Below, in pieces: positions 1 through 8,500 of a DNA stretch of 64,000 bases. The stretch's first letter is position 1. Each line of letters opens with the position of its first letter. The notes beneath the pieces were generated by a model. The model made no database searches. It was not told the origin of the DNA and saw only the letters and a program-made list of their open reading frames with translations. Both the position numbers and the translations under genes were made by a program. Where the stretch lies: assembly GCA_024742875.1 (NCBI GenBank), contig JANSXP010000011.1, positions 62,001 to 126,000 of the forward strand. The letters are read 5' to 3'. Source of the DNA: Planctomycetaceae bacterium (lineage in GTDB: Bacteria > Planctomycetota > Planctomycetia > Planctomycetales > Planctomycetaceae).

Positions 1-410
1 CCATGATGACCCTGTTTGATGCGCCCGACCGGGAATCCAGCTGCGTGCGACGTTCTCGTACCAACACTTCGCTGCAGTCACTGGGGCTGCTCAATGAAAC
101 GCAGCGCATCGAAATGTCCCGCAAACTGGCAGAACGGCTGCTGCAGGACGAAACCGATGACAACCGCCGGATCGATCGACTGTTTTTGAAACTGGCCTGT
201 CGCGTGGCCACAGACGTGGAACGGCAGGTTTGTGAAAAACTGCTGGGCGCTATGCGACAGCGTTTTGGTGACGAACCTGATGCAGCTCGGCAATTGCTCA
301 GCACTGGTGAGAGTCCAACCAATGAAAAGCTGTCGATCGTCGAAGTGGCCGCCTGGTCTCAGGTTGTGACGGCCGTCATGGCCAGTGATGCGGCCATCGT
401 TGTCTATTAA
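1..410 (+). CDS. DUF1553 (PSD1) protein, C-terminal fragment
   Basis: This is the last ~135 residues of a gene whose start lies before the window. Visible text such as SLQSLGLLNE, the run of Arg/Leu helices and the end WSQVVTAVMASDAAIVVY match the C-terminus of DUF1553 (PSD1) planctomycete proteins, which normally carry an N-terminal PSCyt1/DUF1549 cytochrome part. The function of the family is unknown; it is exported and usually encoded directly before a DUF1501 gene, as here. The stop lies 70 bases before the DUF1501 start, so the two are probably one operon. The family call rests on the C-terminal pattern and on the neighbour. Confidence 0.72.
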   Translation, partial: MMTLFDAPDRESSCVRRSRTNTSLQSLGLLNETQRIEMSRKLAERLLQDETDDNRRIDRLFLKLACRVATDVERQVCEKLLGAMRQRFGDEPDAARQLLSTGESPTNEKLSIVEVAAWSQVVTAVMASDAAIVVY

Positions 411-480
411 CCGAACTCCTGTGCCACTTCCCCACTGCTTCCCCGCCGCCCGCCTCGGCCGACTCTCTCAGGACAACAAA

Positions 481-1980
481 ATGCTGGATCTGATTCGCGA
501 ACACGACCTGCTGCAGACACGTCGACAGCTGTTTGGCAAAACGGCTCTGGGTGTGGGCACCGCGGCTCTGTCTGGTCTGATGGGAGATGCGGCTGCGGCT
601 GGCGAGCCGGCCCTGTCGTCGGGCACGCACCATCCGGCCAAAGCCAAACGCGTCATCTACTTGTTCATGAGCGGCGGTCCCAGTCATCTGGATCTGTGGG
701 ACTACAAACCCAAACTCGTGGACATGTTCAATCAGCAGCTGCCCGATGACGTGCGTGGCGGGCAGCGCGTGACCGGCATGACGGCCAATCAGCGCAACGG
801 TCTGCCACTGTGCCCCAGCAAATACCGGTTCACCAAACGAGCCAACAATGCGGACGGTGTCTGGGTCAGTGAGTTGCTGCCCTATACGGCCAAAGTGGTG
901 GACGAACTGTGCGTCGTGCGTTCCACATTCACCGAGGCCATCAATCACGATCCGGCCATCACCTATATTCAAACGGGCAGCCAGATCCCCGGTCGCCCCA
1001 GCCTGGGAGCCTGGCTCAGTTACGGACTGGGATCGCTCAACAAAAACCTGCCGCATTATGTCGTAATGCATGCCCGCACACGGCACCCTGAGCAAAGTCT
1101 GTTCAATCGACTGTGGGGGCCGGGCTTCCTGTCTTCAGAGCACCAGGGAATTCTGATGCGCAGTCAGGGCGATCCTGTGCTTTACCTGAGCAACCCGCAG
1201 GGCGTAACGCGGCAGGATCGTCGCGCTCAGCTGGACGCGCTGGCGGCCCTGAATCAACAGCAGCACCAACGATTTGCCGATCCGGAAATCCTGTCCCGCA
1301 TCCAGCAGCATGAGATGGCGTACCGCATGCAGATGTCGGTGCCTGAACTGATGGATCTGTCCACAGAATCCGACTCCACGTTTGAACTTTATGGAGACGA
1401 TGCAAAGACACCGGGAACTTTCGCCGCCTGCTGCCTGAATGCCCGTCGACTGGCGGAGCGGGGCGTGCGCAATATTCAAATCTTCCATCGTGGCTGGGAT
1501 GCGCATGGTGGACTGCCCCGAGAACACGGCTCACAGTGCAAAGACATCGACCAGGCGTGTGCCGCTTTGATTACGGATCTGAAACAGCGCGGCATGCTGG
1601 ACGACACCCTGGTAGTCTGGGGCGGAGAGTTTGGCCGCACGGCTTATTGTCAGGGCAACCTAACCCGCGATAACTACGGCCGCGATCATCATCCGCGGTG
1701 TTTCACGACATGGATGGCGGGGGGAGGCATCAAGGCGGGTATCACCTACGGCCACACAGACGACTTCGGCTACAACATTGCCCATCCTGACGGCACCCCC
1801 ATGAGCCCTCAGCCTGACAAAGGTTCGTGGACCCCTGGAACGATGCATATCCACGACCTCAACGCGACCGTGCTGCATCTATTGGGCATCGATCATCGGA
1901 AGCTCACCTATCGCTATCAGGGACGTGACTTCCGCCTGACGGATGTCCATGGTCATGTCATTGACGACATCGTCGCGTAG
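481..1980 (+). CDS. DUF1501 family secreted protein
   Basis: A 499-residue protein. I start it at ATG 481, preceded by AGGA; an upstream in-frame GTG at 385 overlaps the previous gene and adds a non-conserved leader. The N-terminus has TRRQLFGKTALGVGTAAL, a twin-arginine-like export signal. The body shows DUF1501 features: VIYLFMSGGPSHLDLWD near residue 55, SELLPYTAKVVDELCVVRS, VVWGGEFGRTAY and GRDHHPRCFTTWMAGGGIKAG, with conserved Asp/His residues expected of the alkaline-phosphatase/sulfatase superfamily to which DUF1501 belongs. No substrate is known. It probably works with the DUF1553 protein encoded just upstream. Confidence 0.9.
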   Translation: MLDLIREHDLLQTRRQLFGKTALGVGTAALSGLMGDAAAAGEPALSSGTHHPAKAKRVIYLFMSGGPSHLDLWDYKPKLVDMFNQQLPDDVRGGQRVTGMTANQRNGLPLCPSKYRFTKRANNADGVWVSELLPYTAKVVDELCVVRSTFTEAINHDPAITYIQTGSQIPGRPSLGAWLSYGLGSLNKNLPHYVVMHARTRHPEQSLFNRLWGPGFLSSEHQGILMRSQGDPVLYLSNPQGVTRQDRRAQLDALAALNQQQHQRFADPEILSRIQQHEMAYRMQMSVPELMDLSTESDSTFELYGDDAKTPGTFAACCLNARRLAERGVRNIQIFHRGWDAHGGLPREHGSQCKDIDQACAALITDLKQRGMLDDTLVVWGGEFGRTAYCQGNLTRDNYGRDHHPRCFTTWMAGGGIKAGITYGHTDDFGYNIAHPDGTPMSPQPDKGSWTPGTMHIHDLNATVLHLLGIDHRKLTYRYQGRDFRLTDVHGHVIDDIVA

Positions 1981-2154
1981 CGTTGCTCGACGGGGTGCGC
2001 TGAGTGAGCACGGTTTCCCCGGCCACACTGTTCTGTCGAATCAACACAAAAATTGTTTTTTTGAGAAGAACATTCCGGAAGCTCGCGTTTGCGGTGCGTT
2101 ATCGAACAGAGATTCGAGTTAGCGAACGCACCGCCCCTGTCCGGAGACCCTGTC

Positions 2155-3288
2155 ATGCTCAAGACGAGTTCTGCTGCGCGCTGTTTCAAGTTTCGTAAAC
2201 AGCGCGGCTTCACGTTGATCGAACTGCTGGTGGTGATCTCGATCATCGCCACTCTCATGTCCCTGATCCTGCCCGCCGTACAGAACGCACGGGCCGCTGC
2301 ACGACAAATGCAGTGTCGCAACAACATGCGGAACGTCGGCACCGCCGTACTGGCCAACGCCACCAAACGAAAAGACCGCATTCCCGCGTACGGTCGCTTT
2401 GTCCCCATTCTGCCGTCGGGAATCACGAATCCTTCTCCCCACCAGATAGAGTGCGCGCCGCTGGGAAGTGTGAACTGGGTGGTCGACTGCCTGAGTGAAC
2501 TGGATCGTCAGGACCTGTTTGACCGCTGGGACTTTGGTGCACCGATCGGACATGCAGGCAATACGGCTCTGGGGCAGACGCATCTGACGGTACTTGCATG
2601 TCCCGACGATGACTCAGCATTCCAGCAGCCAGGTGGACTCAGCTACGTCATTTCCAGCGGATTTGCCGATATCGAAGCGGTCCGCCGTTATAAATCCACG
2701 ATCGACGCCGGCAATGTGCCAACAGAAACACAGATGCACAACTTCACCGCCATCTCTTTTGACTGGGATGAAGATGGCAACACCCCCGGCGGAACGGCGG
2801 CCCCGTTTTCTGATGCGCAAGACGAGATGGTGACGAAATCGTCGGGTGTTTCGTGGATACAGGTCGGACAAAACAACATGAGTCAGACGATGAACTCCAT
2901 CTACGATGGCGTGAGCAACACCCTGCTGCTGAGCGAAAACATCAACGCCGGCGTGATGGGCACCTGGTCCAATCCTGCGCCGAGTAACTGCACATTCATG
3001 TATGCCGTCGACGGGGATCAGGTCGACTCAACATCCTATCCGGATCCCCCACTGCCAGACGGTGTGGACAGCACACCCAACGCCATGCGATTTGCCGGGG
3101 AAGGCACGCCGTTTCCTTCGTCCAACCACCCCGGTGTGGTTAACGTGATTATGTGTGACGGTTCCGCCCGCAATATCAGCGAGAACATTGACCGTCGCGT
3201 CTATGTGCAGCTGCTGACGCCGGTTGGTGTGAAGGCGAAATGGCCAGGCCTTGTTCTGGAAGATCCGGTCAGTCAGTCAGAATTCTGA
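2155..3288 (+). CDS. DUF1559 pseudopilin-like protein (type II secretion G-like)
   Basis: A 377-residue protein from ATG 2155; the open frame reaches back to 2089 but the upstream part lacks the family pattern. The prepilin signal is [18 protein letters not shown], with the cleavage Gly at residue 18 and the +1 Phe and +5 Glu expected for prepilin peptidase processing. The family's C-terminal signature H-x9-D-G is present as [12 protein letters not shown]. These proteins are hugely expanded in Planctomycetota; they resemble type II secretion pseudopilins, but their cargo or role is not established. It stands alone between DUF1501 and CIA30 genes, so no partner can be inferred. Confidence 0.93.
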   Translation: MLKTSSAARCFKFRKQRGFTLIELLVVISIIATLMSLILPAVQNARAAARQMQCRNNMRNVGTAVLANATKRKDRIPAYGRFVPILPSGITNPSPHQIECAPLGSVNWVVDCLSELDRQDLFDRWDFGAPIGHAGNTALGQTHLTVLACPDDDSAFQQPGGLSYVISSGFADIEAVRRYKSTIDAGNVPTETQMHNFTAISFDWDEDGNTPGGTAAPFSDAQDEMVTKSSGVSWIQVGQNNMSQTMNSIYDGVSNTLLLSENINAGVMGTWSNPAPSNCTFMYAVDGDQVDSTSYPDPPLPDGVDSTPNAMRFAGEGTPFPSSNHPGVVNVIMCDGSARNISENIDRRVYVQLLTPVGVKAKWPGLVLEDPVSQSEF

Positions 3289-3396
3289 GTTGGTAACGGC
3301 AGCCGCCAGGTGACAATGTCACGTCACCGGAGTCATCCCGGACTGGTCGATTCTCCAGCGGGGCTACAATACGGTAGCCTCGACTGGAGATTTTTT

Positions 3397-3966
3397 ATGC
3401 CACGGTTTTGCCTTGCCTGTCTCGGATTGTTCGCCTTCCTGTCGCTGGTGCCGCAGCAGCGGCTGCTGGCAGACGAGATTCTGTTTGCTTTTGATCAGCC
3501 CAACGCCGCCGGACAATGGCAAATTGTCAACGACACGGTGATGGGAGGACGCTCGTCTGGGCAGCGGCAGATCAACGCTTATCGCAATCTGGAATTTACG
3601 GGGAACCTCTCCCTGGCCAACAACGGTGGCTTCAGTTCCATCCGCACGCGCAAAAGTGGGATGAAGCTGGATCGCGACAGCGTGATCGCGGCTCGGGTCC
3701 GCGGCGACGGCCGGGAATATAAGTTTAACGTCTACACGCAAAGCAACATGGGCGGATATTCATGGCGACAGTCTTTTCGGACGGTCAAAGACGAATGGGT
3801 CGACGTGGAGTTTCCCGTGAGCAGATTCGTAGCGACCTGGCGTGGTCGTACGTTTCGTGATCGCACTCTGGATCCTGGCCAGATCGCAGGCCTCGGATTT
3901 CTGCTGGGAGACAAAAAGCCCGGCAGCTTTAAGCTGGAAGTCGAGTCCATCAAAGTCCGCCGCTGA
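3397..3966 (+). CDS. CIA30 family secreted protein
   Basis: A 189-residue protein starting at ATG 3397, with GGAGA about 7 bases upstream and a signal peptide MPRFCLACLGLFAFLSLVPQ ending near residue 24. The mature part, with WQIVNDTVMGGRSSG, FTGNLSLANNGGFSSIRT and WVDVEFPVSRFVATWRG, is typical of the CIA30 (NADH:ubiquinone oxidoreductase intermediate-associated 30) fold, a galactose-binding-like beta sandwich. Bacterial secreted members have no proven link to complex I and may bind carbohydrate. It is the last protein gene before the selC tRNA and is a core-chromosome neighbour of the island. Confidence 0.88.
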   Translation: MPRFCLACLGLFAFLSLVPQQRLLADEILFAFDQPNAAGQWQIVNDTVMGGRSSGQRQINAYRNLEFTGNLSLANNGGFSSIRTRKSGMKLDRDSVIAARVRGDGREYKFNVYTQSNMGGYSWRQSFRTVKDEWVDVEFPVSRFVATWRGRTFRDRTLDPGQIAGLGFLLGDKKPGSFKLEVESIKVRR

Positions 3967-4234
3967 TTGTGGGCAACGCACACACCCCATTCCAGGTGAG
4001 CCACGCCAGGTGAGCCATCCCCGGCGAACGCCTTCCATCGCCAATCCCCGGGGAGCTACTGTCAATCAGGAGCCCGGTTGTGGGATCTGCGGGCAACGCG
4101 CAGCCCCAGGCCCCATGCACTGAAACGACTTTCCAGAGCGTCGCCGGGGATCACAGCCGCGGACTTACTTTTGCCCATCGAGCCTGGTAGACTGGCGCTA
4201 GCATGCGTGGTCTCACGTGACTTTTGCATGGCAG
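3967..4234. other. Intergenic region upstream of selC
   Basis: About 270 bases without a convincing gene. A 12-base unit ccaggtgagcca occurs twice in close succession near 3990-4017, and a phrase like gggcaacgc...cagcccc recurs near 4091. I see no clear promoter for the tRNA and no coding pattern. Confidence 0.5.
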
Positions 4235-4327
4235 GGAAGTGATTGCAGTCTGGTGACTGTCGCGGTCTTCAAAACCGTTGAGGTGCGTTAACCCGTGCCT
4301 GGTGGGTTCGATTCCCATCCACTTCCG
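4235..4327 (+). tRNA. selC: tRNA-Sec (anticodon UCA)
   Basis: The 93-nt sequence folds as a bacterial selenocysteine tRNA. The acceptor GGAAGTG pairs with CACTTCC, followed by discriminator G; the terminal CCA is not encoded. The D-arm has a 6-bp stem (GCAGTC/GACTGT, one G-U) closed by a 4-nt loop, a tRNA-Sec trait. The anticodon loop CTTCAAA places TCA at the anticodon. A long variable arm pairs GGTGCG with CGTGCC, and the T-arm has GGTTCGATTCC. The eighth acceptor pair is an A-C mismatch in my fold, which deserves checking. Its product would decode UGA as selenocysteine with SelA, SelB and SelD, none of which is in the window. The 3' end is the left boundary of the island. Confidence 0.92.
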
Positions 4328-4331
4328 TTTC
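4304..4331 (+). repeat. attL-like direct repeat (3' end of selC)
   Basis: The 28 bases from gggttcg to cttccgtttc span the T-loop and acceptor 3' strand of tRNA-Sec. They match 38968-38995 at 24 of 28 positions, including 17 consecutive identical bases (ccatccacttccgtttc). Integrases of genomic islands commonly use tRNA 3' ends as attachment cores and leave such a direct repeat at the far end. The exact crossover position cannot be read. Confidence 0.82.
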
Positions 4332-4439
4332 CGCTTTTCGGGCGGTCAATGATTTTGCTGACTCCCCAGTATTTTCACTGGACGCTGTGCAGTTTGGTGA
4401 CGCTAAATGTCGCCCGTTTTCTCCGCTTACCGCCGATTG

Positions 4440-4464
4440 CTGCGTAAGAATCCGCGGAGTTTTT
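4440..4464 (+). repeat. Inner 25-bp repeat, left copy
   Basis: The segment beginning ctgcgtaagaatccgcggag recurs at 38896-38920 in the same orientation with 23 of 25 matches. Here it lies about 110 bases inside the left att repeat, within the integrase remnant. It could be an integrase arm-type binding site or a duplicated piece of integrase DNA. Confidence 0.6.
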
Positions 4465-4682
4465 CCGCCCATCGTCGGTTCGCTGGCAGCTGTAAGTCGA
4501 CATGACTCCATCTCCTGAACGCAGTGTTGCTCAGCCACAGCCTCCGTATGACGCATCCATTGGCAGACAGTTCCACGTGGGAACCTTGCATCCAACGTCG
4601 TGTGACGAGTTGACCGCATGTTTCGGAACATTTTCGGGATTGGGTCTACACCAGCTTTGTCTCGAATGACGTAAGCCCGCTT
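4440..4682 (-). pseudogene. Tyrosine recombinase (integrase) C-terminal remnant
   Basis: On the minus strand this reads a fragment resembling the C-terminus of planctomycete phage-type integrases: AGVDPIPKMFRNMRSTR, then ARFPRGTVCQWM, then TEAVAEQHCVQ. In intact relatives the corresponding text is like FQNLRSTR...FPxHVVCxWIGN...AVAxxHYLQ. The tyrosine nucleophile position (HY) reads HC here, codon TGC at 4521-4523, one base from TAC. No N-terminal or core-binding domain is found upstream, so it is a truncated, catalytically dead remnant. Its end points at the tRNA about 110 bases away, the usual position of an island integrase next to attL. The family call is from pattern memory and needs a profile search. 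Confidence 0.68.
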
Positions 4683-4842
4683 CCTGAGATTTGCGTCGCC
4701 CTTCTGCCGCAGATTTGGAAACACAGGGGCTGTTGCAGACAATAATTCATGATTCGCCGTACAAATGCGAGAATGGCCTGTCTGACGAGGATAAGTCTCT
4801 TGACGGCTGAAGCTCGCCCGGCCGGAACGTGATGGGCTCGAA

Positions 4843-5541
4843 TTAGTCGACTTTCCAAACACGCACCGAGTCGAAAACGATCCGACAATTCGCCCCGCCT
4901 TTGAAGGTGAACCTCGGCCCCAATTTGTCCTTTTCGTTGATGATGGTCACCGCGTCGTGTTTGTACGTCTTGCTGTAGTCGTTGACTCCAATGGTGATCT
5001 CACCCTTCCTGTATTCGATGACCAGGTCTATCCAGTCTCCTGGCTTCAGACCTGACTCCGGCTCGGCGAACGACGGACCATCTGGCAGATTGATTCGATG
5101 ACCGCCTCCTTCAAGGTGGTTGAAGAGAATCATGTGGTGGCCAATCTGAAGAACGGGCCTGCCGGGAGCGAGTTTGTCGATTTCGAACCTGAAGCGCGTG
5201 TGGCAGACAAATGCTTCCGGGATTTGATTAAGGTGAATCACCGGTTCGAGTCCAAGGTGATGATCACGCTTCAGCACTTTCATCGCCTCTTCCTTCGATC
5301 TAAACCGTGCCGTTACAACCAGCTTTCCGTCTTTGATCTGCCTGTCGTTCTTCGGAGCTCCCCATCGTTCTCGATTGTATTCCCCGTCAAAGTCGTCCGA
5401 GTAGACGAGTGTCCCCGTTTTGAAGAGCTCAGATTTGAATGAGCTCGGATCGTCGGCCGATGCGATGACCGTGGGAAGAAGAATCGCAGACTTAGTCGCG
5501 AGGCCACGAAAAATATGGGGAAGTGGATTAGGACTCTGCAT
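4843..5541 (-). CDS. Secreted DUF1080/LamG-like beta-sandwich protein
   Basis: A 232-residue protein with a hydrophobic leader (FRGLATKSAILLPTVIASA) suggesting export. The mature part has LVYSDDFDGEYNRERWGAPKNDRQIKDGKLVVTAR, HHMILFNHLEGGGHRINLPDG and GDWIDLVIEYRKGEITIGVND. This order resembles DUF1080 (3-keto-disaccharide hydrolase-like) and other concanavalin-like sandwich proteins that open with 'DDFDG...W' and include 'W..v.ie..g..i...vnG'. It follows the large DUF1592 gene by 33 bases on the same strand and is probably the last gene of the left island operon. It may bind or cleave a sugar; the precise family is uncertain. Confidence 0.75.
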   Translation of the reverse strand: MQSPNPLPHIFRGLATKSAILLPTVIASADDPSSFKSELFKTGTLVYSDDFDGEYNRERWGAPKNDRQIKDGKLVVTARFRSKEEAMKVLKRDHHLGLEPVIHLNQIPEAFVCHTRFRFEIDKLAPGRPVLQIGHHMILFNHLEGGGHRINLPDGPSFAEPESGLKPGDWIDLVIEYRKGEITIGVNDYSKTYKHDAVTIINEKDKLGPRFTFKGGANCRIVFDSVRVWKVD

Positions 5542-5574
5542 GATATTTTTCGCTTCTATTCGTGCGAGAACTGA

Positions 5575-8500
5575 CTATTTCGTCCGAAACGCCCTACTTT
5601 GGGTCAGAGCGTGAATGAACTCGCTGACGGCGAACTCTTTGTTTTCGGCCGATCTAACGATTACGTCTGCGAGCTCTTCGTCGGTGAAACTGAACGGGCG
5701 GCCAAGGGCGTATTCGATCAGGTGTTCGGTGAAGCCGCGGGCGAACTGGTCTTCGCGTTCTGTGATGAGGTCGCGCAATTTGTAGTAATCACCAAACGCT
5801 GGTCCTTTGTGAAATGCTCCGGAGGCGTCGATCATCCAGGTCTTCCGTTTGCCAACGCCTCGGCCTTTCCCGTCTCTCGCCTGGTAACTGTCTTCCGTCC
5901 GCCACTTTCCGGCGGCGTTGAAGTTCTCCAGACCGAAGCCGATGGGGTCGATCCTGCGGTGGCAGCTTGCGCACTGGGCTTCTTCCTGGTGGGCGAGTAG
6001 TCGCTCGCGCGTGGTGAGGATCTGACCTTCGAGACGGGAAATCTGCGGCACATTGGGTGGTGCTGGAGGTGGAGGATCGTTCAACAGGTATCGCAAAACC
6101 CAGGCCCCGCGTTCAACCGGGCTGCTCACGACGCCGTCGCTGCCCATCGCATGGATGGCAGCCATGCCGAGTAGTCCGCCCCGGGGCGATTCGGCGGGCA
6201 GTTTGATTTTGCGGAACTCATCGCCGCTCACACCTTCGATGCCGTAGTAGGTAGCGAGCAGCCCGTTGACAAACACATAGTCGCTCTTCAGGAGTTTTCC
6301 CAGACGACCGTGTGCCGAACCGCGAAGCAGGTGCGCAAAGGATTCGTAAACTTCGCGGCGGCAAGCCGCACGAGTGCTTTCGTCGAAGTCGCGATAGAAC
6401 TTGACATCGAATTGAAAGAAGTCGAGGCGTTCCATATCCAGCCATTGATGAATAAAGCCCGCCACGAATTCGTCTGAACGCTCATCAGCAATCAGTCGGT
6501 TGACCTGCTGCCGAAGCACTTCGGGATGATGCAACTTGTCCTCTGCAGCGAGTTCGAACAGTTTTGCATCCGGTGGACTGCTCCACAGAAAGTAGGAAAG
6601 GCGAACGGCGAGTTCGCGATCATTGAGTTCACGTCGGGCGGCATCGTCACCAGGTTCGAAAAGATAGAGGAATCCTGGCGAAGCCAGTATGACGCTGAGC
6701 GGAGTGCGGATTGCCTCATCGAAAGAGTCGCCAGCTTTGCGGCGTGTTTCGTAGATCGCAACGAGTTGATCGATGAATTCTGCTTCCGGTTTCACTCGTC
6801 GAAAAGCCGCGTTGGCGAAGTCAGTGAGAATCACGCGAGCTTCCTGCCGCCCAGTCGAACCTGAGTTCCCGTCCAGAACCACTTGCAGCGGCGATTGCGT
6901 ATTCGATTTGGGTGCTGAATGTGGTCCTTCGAGTTCCACCCAGTCGATCCAGATGGCGGGCGGGTGGCCGTAGCCGTTCTTCTTTTTCCACTGGTTGTGC
7001 GCATCCCAGAGCGCTTTGAGATTTCCGTTATTGGGCTGCTTTTCCTGAATGGCGAACTCGCGAATCGTGTCCGTCCCAACCTCAAGTGGAATCTCAATCG
7101 TCTCCGGATTTTCGATGCTTCCGCTAACCTGATGAGTGCTGATCGCTGGCCCTTCGAGGCCCCGGTTTCTGGATTCGATCAGGCGTTGTGGATGTCCCAC
7201 CTGAATAAATCGTCGCGCGTCGGGCGTGCCCTCTACTGCTCCCACGCGGACTCGCATGACGTAGTTTCCGGTGGGAAGTTCACCTGGTGAGACGATGACG
7301 CGACCGGTTCCGTGGGCGAGCTTCAGGTAAGCTCCTCGATCACGATGCGGCAGACCGGCGTAGTGTTTGTGATAGGCCAGGTTATTGCGGTCTCCCGGCG
7401 GGTAGGCGGCGGCGGCTTTCTGTGAGTCGCGGAAACCAAAGTCTTTCGGGTCGGGCGTGCCTTCAAGCCGATCGGCAAAACTGTAGAACCACTGTGGATG
7501 CTTGATCTTCTCCTCCGTCTTGCGGATCCTGGCAATCCTGGCCTGGTTCGCAGTGGTTTTGACGGCTTCATCGACGCCCTTTTGCCAGCGAGTGAAGCGA
7601 GCGTAAGCGTCTTCGATCTCCGCGATCTCTTTTTCGTTATCCGGATTGATCGTCTGCTCCGGTTCGACGCGGACGATTTTGGATTCTATCGCCGCGGCCT
7701 CAGTGATCGGACCTTCCAGTTCCATCCAGTCGACCCAGATGGCGGGCGGCGTGCCATACCCGTTCTTCTGCTTGTGGCGATCGAACTCTTGTCTGAGACT
7801 TTTTGCCGACCTGGGCTGGCGTTCCTGAATGCCGACCGCACGCGGGACGCCTGCTCCAAATTCGACCTTGACCTCAATAATCTCCGGGTTCTCCATGGTA
7901 CCGGAGATCGGCTGTGCGCTGAGCAGTTTGGTGAAGCCGGGAGACGACACGTTGAGTTTTTTGGGATGACCAATCTCGATGAAATGTCGGGAAGGATCAG
8001 AGCCTTCCACCACACCGGCTCGGATCCTGAGCTTGTAGGTTCCCGCAGGAACGTCCTTCGGATCAGGGTGAATGTCAAAGCGCTGAACCCCGCGTGAAAG
8101 TTTCAGATAGGCACCCCGATCGTTGTGTGGAAGCTCAGCGTAGTGCTTCAGGTAGTTGTGATATCGCCGATAGGGGCTGTACAAAGCGGCAATCGCATTG
8201 ATGGGATCGCTGCCGCCATAGTCGCGAGGATCAGGTGCTCCCTTCAGAAGATCAGCCTTTCGATACTTGAGCACAGGATCGGAATCAAAGTCCGGATGCT
8301 CCTTACGAAGGGCGGCCACAATTTCTTTGTTTTCCGCCGCTGCTGCCGCCTTGTCGACTTCTTTTTTATAGGGCAGCCATTTCTCCCTGTAGGTGTCATC
8401 CAGTTTCCTGAGGATCTCCCGGTCCTTCACGTTGACCGTGTTTTCCGGCTCGACGCGGAAGACGCGGGACGGCTGATGTGGAGTCGTCTGCCGCTCAAAC

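Noticed and set aside
385-480. Upstream in-frame extension of the DUF1501 protein
   Set aside because: The extension starts with GTG inside the preceding gene and lacks family similarity; ATG 481 has AGGA and begins the twin-arginine-like leader.
4269-4862. 197-codon minus-strand open frame ending in AETEVDGNRTHQ
   Set aside because: Its last part is the antisense of tRNA-Sec, a well-known source of false 'EVDGNRTHQ' proteins. Only the internal integrase-like part is kept, as a pseudogene.
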